NCBI GenBank assembly: GCA_002311835.1
Contig: DBZY01000056.1
Coordinates: 833 to 6,446 of the forward strand
Length of the DNA: 5,614 nucleotides
DNA from: Proteobacteria bacterium UBA1148
Lineage (GTDB): Bacteria; Pseudomonadota; Gammaproteobacteria; Steroidobacterales; Rariloculaceae
Reading direction: 5' to 3'
Positions 1 to 5,272 of the stretch are shown here, one piece after another; the first letter of the stretch is position 1, and each line of letters opens with the position of its first letter. A program made the position numbers and the translations under genes. Below the pieces are notes generated by a model that saw only the letters and a program-made list of their open reading frames with translations, was not told the origin of the DNA and ran no database searches.

Positions 1-44
1 TCATAACCCGCAGGTCGGTGGTTCAAGTCCACCCATCACCACCA
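1..44 (+). tRNA. tRNA with CAU anticodon, 3' part only (elongator Met or Ile2)
   Basis: The window starts at tRNA position 33 and the rest of the molecule is visible. The anticodon CAT is at 2-4, the 3' anticodon strand CCCGC at 7-11, and a five-base variable loop follows. The T-arm GGTGG/CCACC encloses TTCAAGT, the acceptor strand CATCACC is at 34-40, the discriminator A is at 41 and an encoded CCA is at 42-44. CAU can mean initiator Met, elongator Met or Ile (lysidine-modified). Position 72 is C, so the usual bacterial initiator mismatch with A72 is absent, which argues against fMet even though CCC at 39-41 resembles the initiator stem. The 5' half needed to separate Met from Ile2 lies outside the window. 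Confidence 0.93.
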
Positions 45-60
45 TTATTTACAAAGATAC

Positions 61-89
61 TTGTTGCCTTGATTCTGTTTCGGTTATAT
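61..89 (+). promoter_or_regulatory. Possible sigma70-type promoter before the methyltransferase gene
   Basis: TTGTTG (61-66) and TTATAT (84-89) are separated by 17 bases, a fair match to the -35/-10 consensus at the right spacing. They lie just after the tRNA and about 40 bases before the methyltransferase start. The region is AT-rich, so chance matches are common. The gene could instead be read through from the tRNA promoter. Confidence 0.25.
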
Positions 90-117
90 ATGCGGAGAAG
101 TAATAGATCCTCTATAT

Positions 118-121
118 AGGA
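118..121 (+). promoter_or_regulatory. Shine-Dalgarno AGGA that favours the ATG at 130
   Basis: There are two in-frame ATGs, at 124 and 130. AGGA at 118-121 lies only 2 bases before the first but 8 bases before the second, which is the normal distance. The second ATG is therefore preferred. Confidence 0.55.
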
Positions 122-129
122 TAATGAAA

Positions 130-786
130 ATGAAAGAGGTTGTTGGCGCGCATCATGAATTCCATGATAAGAAATTTGTTTCGGAGTGGGCCGATCGTTT
201 CATACCAACACCTGAACGAGTAAAACTATTTGATCTTATTCTTTCAGAGTTAAAGTCTAGAATTTCCTCTAGTAGTTGTGTTGTTGAACTTGGGATTGGT
301 CCCGGGTACCTAGCTAACCATATCCTCGCAAGGATGCCTGAAATTGAGTATTACGGTGTCGATTTTTCTAGCCCGATGCTTGATATTGCGAAACAAAGAC
401 TGAAATCATATTTTTCTCGAGTGACCTACGTTCAGGCTGATCTCGTGAAAGATAGGTGGTGGGAAGATATCTCCTTGCCTATTGACGCTGTTATTTCTAC
501 CTGGTCGTTGCATGATCTTGGTAGTCAGGAGAATATCGAAGTAGTTTATCGAAGTTGTGCTGGTGCTCTTAAAGACGGTGGCGTTTTGTTGAATGGAGAT
601 TTCATCAAGCCTAGTGGGGCAAGGCATGAATATGAGCCAGGCCGATTTGAAATTGAAAAGCATGTAGAAATTTTGCGTCGTACCGGATTTAATGCTCCAG
701 AATGCTTAGCGTTATTTGAAGAGGAGCTTGAATCGCCGACTGCTGCGAAAAACTACGCATGCCTTAAGGGTGTCTGGTATAAGTAA
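130..786 (+). CDS. Class I SAM-dependent methyltransferase
   Basis: This is a 218-residue cytoplasmic protein with a Rossmann-type methyltransferase fold, expected to transfer a methyl group from S-adenosylmethionine to an unknown acceptor. The glycine-rich SAM loop ELGIGPG is at residues 53-59. The acidic end of strand beta2 is D78 (GVDFS), followed by the adenine-contacting segment VQADL at about 101-105. The motif IV/post-strand segment DAVISTWSLHDLG is at 119-131, and DGGVLLNGDF at 149-158 is the usual beta5 turn. The length is typical of small stand-alone methyltransferases. The start was chosen from the AGGA spacing; ATG 124 would add two residues. A hand count over 181-780 gives about 43% GC, below the roughly 50% of later genes, so the gene may have been acquired next to the tRNA. 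The family is very broad and substrate cannot be read from sequence. A weak hairpin follows the stop. Confidence 0.9.
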   Translation: MKEVVGAHHEFHDKKFVSEWADRFIPTPERVKLFDLILSELKSRISSSSCVVELGIGPGYLANHILARMPEIEYYGVDFSSPMLDIAKQRLKSYFSRVTYVQADLVKDRWWEDISLPIDAVISTWSLHDLGSQENIEVVYRSCAGALKDGGVLLNGDFIKPSGARHEYEPGRFEIEKHVEILRRTGFNAPECLALFEEELESPTAAKNYACLKGVWYK

Positions 787-813
787 GCTATGCCTTAGCG
801 GTGTCAGGAGATT

Positions 814-842
814 AAGTTGGACAATTTATATATCCAATTTTT
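814..842 (+). terminator. Weak hairpin with T-run after the methyltransferase gene
   Basis: TTGGA (817-821) pairs with TCCAA (833-837) and extends outward by a G-T wobble and two A-T pairs, giving about 8 pairs around an 11-base loop. A run of five T begins at 838, overlapping the outer stem. It sits 28 bases after the stop codon. The stem has only two G-C pairs, so termination would be weak at best. Confidence 0.3.
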
Positions 843-876
843 CCTTTCTAAGCGTCGTCTCAGAATCCAAATATTC

Positions 877-881
877 GGGAG
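877..881 (+). promoter_or_regulatory. Shine-Dalgarno GGGAG that fixes the start at 891
   Basis: GGGAG at 877-881 lies 9 bases before ATG 891. The alternative in-frame ATG at 882 directly abuts it and could not be used with this site, so the protein most likely begins MSEQS. Confidence 0.6.
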
Positions 882-890
882 ATGGATCTA

Positions 891-1355
891 ATGAGTGAAC
901 AAAGTATCCCTGCGGAACTACCAAGTTGGGTAGCAGATCATGTAAAGCTTTACCTTGAAGATCCTGAGAAAGGTCATATGTGGGACTCCACATCAAGAGG
1001 TGGACCGGGCGTGTTACCGACACTACTCTTGGTCACGATGGGCAGAAAATCTGGTAAGTCCCGTATGTTGCCTCTACTTTACCGAAAGGTGGACGCTGGG
1101 TTTGTTGTAGTAGCGTCAAAAGGCGGTGCGTCAAAAAATCCGGCTTGGTTCTTGAATCTTCTTGAAACACCCAGTTGTGAAATTCATGTTGGCAGGGAAT
1201 GCTTACGTGTTAATGCGCGTATCTCTGAGGATGAGGAACGCAAGATGCTTTGGGGGAAAATGGCGGAATTATACCCACCGTATGACGATTACCAGGCGAA
1301 AACAAGCCGCGAAATTCCAGTGGTTGTGCTCGAGCCTACGGTCCAGCCACTTTAG
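891..1355 (+). CDS. Deazaflavin (F420)-dependent nitroreductase/quinone reductase family protein
   Basis: This 154-residue protein belongs to the Ddn-like split-barrel family (F420H2-dependent quinone reductase/nitroreductase type), whose members use reduced coenzyme F420 to reduce quinones, nitroimidazoles or other acceptors. Three family blocks are visible. TMGRKSGKSRMLPLLY is at 49-64 and is the strand-loop-strand that holds the cofactor. ASKGGASKNPAWFLNL is at 75-90. The C-terminal block YDDYQAKTSREIPVVVLEP is at about 131-149. The length is normal for the family and there is no signal peptide. The upstream 104-base gap suggests its own transcription unit or weak read-through from the methyltransferase. 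Its last 20 bases overlap the end of the convergent oxygenase gene. Whether this host makes F420 is unknown; some relatives bind other flavin-like cofactors or have unproven cofactor use, and the acceptor is not predictable. Confidence 0.88.
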   Translation: MSEQSIPAELPSWVADHVKLYLEDPEKGHMWDSTSRGGPGVLPTLLLVTMGRKSGKSRMLPLLYRKVDAGFVVVASKGGASKNPAWFLNLLETPSCEIHVGRECLRVNARISEDEERKMLWGKMAELYPPYDDYQAKTSREIPVVVLEPTVQPL

Positions 1356-2172
1356 GCTGTGCTTGATTCGGAGCGATAAACGCAAAGACGCGGGTCTCGA
1401 TTGACTCCCGTGGTCTCGCATTTGGTTTTGTGATATCAGCATCAAATGCCGTATGAATGCACCAGCGAGCCCGACCATCTTCCCGTGAATCGTATGTTTT
1501 AATCAGTAAAGCTTCATCTGTTTTCATGGTAGGAAAATAGATCCAGCGTTGTTTCGGGTCGAAGAGCACAACGTAAATCTCTCCGATACGGTTTTTGGCG
1601 CGGCGTTCGGCTCGAATAAGAACCTCAGGCTGAACTGTTCGAGCATCACACATAGTTAGAGGAAAAGAGTCAACGGTTCTGATTGGGCGCCACACGTTGA
1701 TTATGGCGAAGTGGCTCTGTAGCAGTGTTTCGGCCTCATTTCCCATAAGATCACGCACGCGCTGAGGGCCTGACCGTGGGGTATAGTCATTATGGATAAC
1801 GGTAGTAGGTTCGCGGCTACGCTTTTCTTTACGGCGGCTACTATCACTCGAACGCAGAGTGTGATCGAAAACGTGTGTGTAGGTGGCATCTGTGGCTGTT
1901 GTAACAAGCTCACAGCATTCTACGTCGTGCAATTGAGTGCGTTGACCCATATCGTAGATGTCGTTAACAGCACTTTTGTGTTTTACCAGTTGAAACCCTT
2001 GTTCGTGAACGCTAAAAGCCTCTAGAAGGTCACGTCCGTCCAGAATCTCTACCTCGCGTTTCAAGTAGTTACCTGAGAGATCTAGTCGTGCCTTGGCGCC
2101 ACCTACGGAGGGGCGATAAATAGGTGCCGAGCTATTTTCTGCTAGGAAGCTTAACGTCCCACGCGTGTTCAT
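1336..2172 (-). CDS. CmcJ/NvfI-family oxidoreductase, predicted Fe(II)/2-oxoglutarate-dependent oxygenase
   Basis: This 278-residue, apparently cytoplasmic protein has the layout of the CmcJ/NvfI (AsaB-like) family. That family includes CmcJ of cephamycin methoxylation and the fungal endoperoxygenase NvfI. HND at 127-129 gives the HxD part of the iron-binding triad, inside the family block HNDYTPRSGPQRVRDL. FAIINVWRPI (155-164) and PLTMCDARTV (171-180) follow. RWIYFPTMKTDEALLIKTYD lies at about 209-228, and H240 in WCIHTAFD is the likely distal iron ligand. R253, R255 or R261 could bind the 2-oxoglutarate carboxylate. It lies 25 bases after the aldo/keto reductase gene and is the last gene of the run. 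No strong ribosome site precedes the ATG (GAAGAG is too far away), so translation may depend on coupling. The substrate is unknown; family members act on secondary metabolites and other small molecules. Its 3' end overlaps the convergent F420-type gene by 20 bases. Confidence 0.85.
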   Translation of the reverse strand: MNTRGTLSFLAENSSAPIYRPSVGGAKARLDLSGNYLKREVEILDGRDLLEAFSVHEQGFQLVKHKSAVNDIYDMGQRTQLHDVECCELVTTATDATYTHVFDHTLRSSDSSRRKEKRSREPTTVIHNDYTPRSGPQRVRDLMGNEAETLLQSHFAIINVWRPIRTVDSFPLTMCDARTVQPEVLIRAERRAKNRIGEIYVVLFDPKQRWIYFPTMKTDEALLIKTYDSREDGRARWCIHTAFDADITKPNARPRESIETRVFAFIAPNQAQPKVAGP

Positions 2173-2197
2173 AAATGCGGTAGTCGCGCTCTTCTGA

Positions 2198-3130
2198 TCA
2201 GTTCCAGGGAGGGCGTCCGGTCAGTCCAATGAGATTTACCATACGTTGGCGCAGTTCTTCGTCAGGCAGGAGACTTTGACCTGCACGTAGATTGTCAACT
2301 AAGTGCTCCGGACTTGATGTCGCCTGCAGTGCAACGGTGACAGCGGGGTGTGACAACACGAATTTGAGGAAAAATTGTCCCCAGCTCTCACAATCAAACT
2401 CGGCCGCCCAGTCGGGTAGGGCCTTTTTTGTCACATAGGGAAACAAGACTCCTGCAACGAAGGGACGATTTATAAAAACTGCCATTCCTCTGTCCATCGC
2501 TAGTGGGAGGATGGTTTCTTCTGCCTTCCGTTCGGCTACGCTGTAATTGATTTGAATGAAATCCAGCGGTTCACGTCGCATGATGGTTATGAAGTCCTCG
2601 TAAAGTTCCTCGCGTGACGCGGTGATCCCTATGTATCGGTAGATTCCCTGTGCTTTCCGTTCTTTGAGGATAGGTAGTTGAGTTCTCCAGTCAGTTAGGC
2701 TGTGAACCTGCATTAGGTCAATCTGTGAAACGCCCATTTTTTTTGGTGACGCGTCCATCTGGCTGATGCCCTGATCTCGCCCTTCAGCACGGACCTTGGT
2801 CGCGACGAAGAGGTTGTCAGGTAAGTCAATCTGTCGTGCTACATAGCCGAAAGCAGCTTCAGATGGGCCATAGCCTGGTGACGAGTCTACGACTGTTCCT
2901 CCGTGCTGGAAGAAAAGATCTGTGACTCGTTTTAGTGGATCGAGTTCACTGGGATCATCCCCTACGTTGAAGGTGCGATAGGTCCCAAGCCCGATGACTG
3001 GTAGTAACTCTCCTGTTTTTGGGATGGCCCTTTGCATCAGCCCGTTCTGTGCAATTACCCTGGACGGCTTAATCGCCCCAAGTAGGCACACACGGCCTGC
3101 ATTCGCCAGGATCTGGCGCCTCGAGACCAT
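2198..3130 (-). CDS. Aldo/keto reductase with twin-arginine signal
   Basis: This 310-residue protein is of the aldo/keto reductase superfamily, NAD(P)H-dependent (beta/alpha)8 barrels that reduce carbonyls to alcohols. The complete catalytic tetrad is visible: D82 and Y87 in VVDSSPGYGPSE, K112 in VATKV, and H143 in LMQVHS. The barrel opening is VIGLGTY (45-51), and TSSPEHLVDN (271-280) corresponds to the usual cofactor-binding segment. The N-terminus MVSRRQIL followed by a short hydrophobic stretch and VIA-Q (cleavage near 27/28) resembles a Tat signal, although R13 makes the hydrophobic core poor. If it works, the folded enzyme is exported. AGGG overlapping the stop of the upstream DUF6152 gene lies 6 bases before the ATG, so the two genes are tightly coupled (8-base gap). 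An A8 tract in the coding strand (2737-2744) encodes PKKM. The substrate is unknown. Confidence 0.92.
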   Translation of the reverse strand: MVSRRQILANAGRVCLLGAIKPSRVIAQNGLMQRAIPKTGELLPVIGLGTYRTFNVGDDPSELDPLKRVTDLFFQHGGTVVDSSPGYGPSEAAFGYVARQIDLPDNLFVATKVRAEGRDQGISQMDASPKKMGVSQIDLMQVHSLTDWRTQLPILKERKAQGIYRYIGITASREELYEDFITIMRREPLDFIQINYSVAERKAEETILPLAMDRGMAVFINRPFVAGVLFPYVTKKALPDWAAEFDCESWGQFFLKFVLSHPAVTVALQATSSPEHLVDNLRAGQSLLPDEELRQRMVNLIGLTGRPPWN

Positions 3131-3138
3131 GGCTCGCC

Positions 3139-3582
3139 CTATTGGACCCGTTGTTGACGAAATTCTGCTAGGCGGGCTTCAATTATTCTCAGCCGTTCCC
3201 CTTGTTGACCATTTCCGCCACCTATCTCTGTTCCATTAGGTAGAGTAATGAATGTCCATTCCACCAGGTTCGAACCGGTTCGCGATGGTCGTCCTAATAT
3301 ACGAATACGATCCCCGGGCTTAAGTTGATCGTCTGTCCAACCGGCTCGCCTAAGGTTTATGATGCTATCCCCCTCCGCCATCCAGGCTTCTTGTGCGCCT
3401 TCAGCATTTATTGCGTTGAAGTAAATTCTTGCATGCGGATTAACTGCGCGAAATTCGGTTACAACACCGGTAATTTGCATTCGCTCGTCAACCAGGTAGT
3501 GCGCTGCGGGGTTATGGTGGGCCAGAGCGGGGATTGAAACCAGCAGTGCGCCACAGATTAAGATTAAGTTCTTGCCTGTCAT
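3139..3582 (-). CDS. DUF6152 family exported protein
   Basis: This 147-residue secreted protein has a short Sec signal peptide: K4, then a hydrophobic core ending in IPALA, with likely cleavage after A21. The mature protein would begin with His-His. The DUF6152 pattern follows: GVVTEF at 39-44, NPHARIYF at 48-55, EAWMAEG at 65-71, then INLRRAGWTDDQLKPGDRI at 75-93. A Gly-rich linker (about 119-126) leads to a charged helix-like tail at 128-147 that the other copy in this window lacks. The function of the family is unknown; the fold is probably a small beta-barrel, by inference from the alternating strands. The gene follows the TTG-start gene by 15 bases, and AGGA (3590-3593, minus strand) gives a 7-base spacing to the ATG. 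It is followed after 8 bases by the aldo/keto reductase. Confidence 0.88.
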   Translation of the reverse strand: MTGKNLILICGALLVSIPALAHHNPAAHYLVDERMQITGVVTEFRAVNPHARIYFNAINAEGAQEAWMAEGDSIINLRRAGWTDDQLKPGDRIRILGRPSRTGSNLVEWTFITLPNGTEIGGGNGQQGERLRIIEARLAEFRQQRVQ

Positions 3583-3597
3583 CTTGCAGTCCTCACT

Positions 3598-4467
3598 TTA
3601 GAATTCTCCGGATATTGACTCACAGGGGGCATCCAATAAATCAACCTCAGGCGTCAAGAGTCTAGTGCGTTCAAGTATCAGTGGTTCGTTAAACATAACT
3701 GGGTCGATCAAGGTGAACTCCATATGGAGCCTGCTACCATCCTCACTACGAGTGTAGCGCTCAACACTTCTAGCCTCGTCAGAGTTATGAATAGGTAAGT
3801 TGTCTTCCGCAATATTAGCGCTTACGTTTATAGTTTCCACGATCAAAGTAGATCCCTCGTACCAGCCAATAGAATGTCCTAGTGGACTGGGTGCTTCATT
3901 TTCAGGGTGACTGCGGCCATCTGTATAGATGATACGATCCGACGTCATATCTTCCCCTTTGATTGAAATATGATCCGCATATTGCTCAATGAGTATTGGA
4001 TCGTTATGTAATACAGTCCGGAAGACCCCAAAATATTCACACTGGATGGACGGATCGTCAGCATGATCATAGGTTAATGCGTATTCTTTGGCAGTCTCGG
4101 TAAAAAGTCCCGTAATGCCTGCTAGGTTACGTTCTCGGATAGCTTGCTGAATATCTGCTGCTGATAAATGATTATTCGCCGGATCATGCAGGAGTTGATC
4201 AAGATATTCGTAGGTTTCTCTTGTGCAATTGCAGGCAAAAAGATCATCAATGGTCCAGTCTGGATGCGTGATCGCGGTCACTGTAGTGCTCCAGATTCCC
4301 TCAAAGGCGCTGGGCAATACTTCTTGAGCCTCTGAGAACCGGACGCTGAGAGTAAGGCAGACTAAACAACTTAGTGAGATAGTTGCACCCACGAGGACAG
4401 GTCTGTGAAATTTTCTTAAGGCCGGCCGTATACCCGGCGTTCTGAGCGGATTCATAACAAGTTTCAA
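3598..4467 (-). CDS. Conserved exported protein of unknown function, TTG start
   Basis: This 289-residue protein has a long, Arg-rich N-terminal region, one hydrophobic segment (about 24-41) and a likely signal cleavage at SEA-Q (47/48), so it is probably periplasmic. I recognise the general pattern of a large family of uncharacterised envelope proteins. It has EGIWS at 56-60, then RIIYTDGRSHPE (178-189), SPLGHSIGWYEGSTLIVETI (194-213), SVERYTR (234-240) and a C-terminal IDPVMFNEPL (254-263). No catalytic motif is evident. Predicted mature cysteines are C79 and C81 (a CxC), C143 and C282, which could form disulfides. The TTG at 4467 is chosen because AGGAG lies 5 bases before it; the next ATG (4455) would leave a 17-base gap and shorten the N-terminus by four residues. 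It sits between two other secreted-protein genes in the same direction, 87 bases after the first and 15 before the second. Confidence 0.8.
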   Translation of the reverse strand: MKLVMNPLRTPGIRPALRKFHRPVLVGATISLSCLVCLTLSVRFSEAQEVLPSAFEGIWSTTVTAITHPDWTIDDLFACNCTRETYEYLDQLLHDPANNHLSAADIQQAIRERNLAGITGLFTETAKEYALTYDHADDPSIQCEYFGVFRTVLHNDPILIEQYADHISIKGEDMTSDRIIYTDGRSHPENEAPSPLGHSIGWYEGSTLIVETINVSANIAEDNLPIHNSDEARSVERYTRSEDGSRLHMEFTLIDPVMFNEPLILERTRLLTPEVDLLDAPCESISGEF

Positions 4468-4472
4468 GGTTT

Positions 4473-4477
4473 CTCCT
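4473..4477 (-). promoter_or_regulatory. Shine-Dalgarno AGGAG supporting a TTG start at 4467
   Basis: On the minus strand TTAAGGAG runs into AAACC and then TTG, giving a 5-base spacing. This is the strongest ribosome site in the window, and it points to the TTG rather than the ATG 12 bases further on. Confidence 0.6.
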
Positions 4478-4554
4478 TAATTTAGGGTTGGTTTTCCTGC
4501 AAAGCAGATTTTACCTGCATATCGGGTCTTTGCGGCAGTAGCACGATTACCTTT

Positions 4555-5241
4555 TTATTGGGTCTGAGGCTCTCCAGTTTCAGGGTCTTCTATACCAACC
4601 CATTCATAAGACGTCTGCATGCGGATTCTATTGTCATTAGAGTCATATCGATATCGGATCCGCTTTCCGTCTTCGTCTAGGATGCCTAGGGATTGTTGAA
4701 ATAGGCCCGGTGGCGGCCAGTCTGCTGGTACGGTGCCTTCCAAAATATAGAGCCGGCGTGCGTGTAAATGGATTCCAATAAAGCTGCGCGATCCATCCAC
4801 GTGGGTAATTTGCAGCTGGTGCCCTTGAATTCCATCCACCGCTGCGTAGGCGTCATAGGTGATTTCAGCATTATCCTGCTGACGAATGTTCCATGCGGCA
4901 AAGGCAATAGAGCCTCGCACATCCGAACCCGCCTCAAATCCATCACACACGTATCCGAGGTGTGTACACCGCTCTTCATGTACTTTCTCAGCTACCGTGT
5001 AGTCAACAACGGTAACCGTATAGCGGCTTTCTGAATCGTCGACGCTGTAGATGTGTGCCGGGAATGTAGCACCCTGTTCTGAAATGTAGTCGATCTCCCG
5101 TATATCAGGTTCACGAGGAAAATTGACAATGAATCGTTCAGCCTCATTGACATACTTGATCCAGCCTTGTGCGAGAGAAAGCCCCGGAAACATCATGGGC
5201 AATGTCACAAATATGAGTTTTGCTAGCTTTGTTGGGCGCAT
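4555..5241 (-). CDS. Exported protein of unknown function
   Basis: This 228-residue secreted protein has a clean Sec signal peptide: basic start MRPTKLAKL, hydrophobic core, and LSLA-QG cleavage at about 24/25. The mature part opens with GWIKYVNEAERFIVNFPREP (26-45). That W...Y...F.V.FP..P pattern is seen in secreted, substrate-binding-like or lipoprotein-like domains, but I cannot name a family. YTVTVVDYT (74-82) and RSFIGIHLHARRLYILEGTV (152-171) look like beta strands, and C92 and C99 may form a disulfide. The start at 5241 is preferred to the ATG at 5298, because GGAG lies 6 bases before it and it gives a normal signal peptide. The longer form would overlap the upstream gene by 26 bases and has no ribosome site. 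It follows the edge-cut DUF6152 gene by 31 bases. Confidence 0.78.
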   Translation of the reverse strand: MRPTKLAKLIFVTLPMMFPGLSLAQGWIKYVNEAERFIVNFPREPDIREIDYISEQGATFPAHIYSVDDSESRYTVTVVDYTVAEKVHEERCTHLGYVCDGFEAGSDVRGSIAFAAWNIRQQDNAEITYDAYAAVDGIQGHQLQITHVDGSRSFIGIHLHARRLYILEGTVPADWPPPGLFQQSLGILDEDGKRIRYRYDSNDNRIRMQTSYEWVGIEDPETGEPQTQ

Positions 5242-5247
5242 ACCTCT

Positions 5248-5251
5248 CTCC
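5248..5251 (-). promoter_or_regulatory. Shine-Dalgarno GGAG that favours the start at 5241
   Basis: On the minus strand TTGGAGAGAGGT precedes the ATG whose first base is 5241. GGAG is 6 bases away. The in-frame ATG at 5298 has no comparable site. Confidence 0.6.
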
Positions 5252-5272
5252 AAGGGAGTTCGTATCAACCGT

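Noticed and set aside
1..44. Initiator tRNA-fMet
   Set aside because: The CCC at positions 39-41 fits, but position 72 is C rather than the A of the typical bacterial initiator mismatch, so an elongator Met or Ile2 tRNA is more likely.
716..898. 60-residue open frame on the plus strand spanning the gap after the methyltransferase
   Set aside because: It starts inside the methyltransferase gene in another frame, has Arg/Ser/Leu-rich shadow-like composition, and crosses the hairpin and the next gene's ribosome site.
1792..2025. 77-residue open frame on the plus strand with a Cys-rich segment
   Set aside because: It is antisense to the conserved core of the CmcJ/NvfI-type gene, with no ribosome site or known motif.
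3267..3282. Overlapping palindromes GGTTCGAACC and CGAACCGGTTCG, with the first resembling a tRNA T-arm
   Set aside because: They lie in the middle of the well-supported DUF6152 frame (residues RTGSN), no cloverleaf can be formed around them, and short palindromes of this kind arise by chance.
4491..4513. Small hairpin CTGC-AAA-GCAG flanked by T-rich stretches in the 87-base gap, and a TAAAAT -10-like box on the minus strand (4508-4513)
   Set aside because: The stem is only 4 pairs with a 3-base loop and lacks a proper T-run on either strand. The -10-like box has no convincing -35 at 16-18 bases. Neither a terminator nor an internal promoter can be supported.
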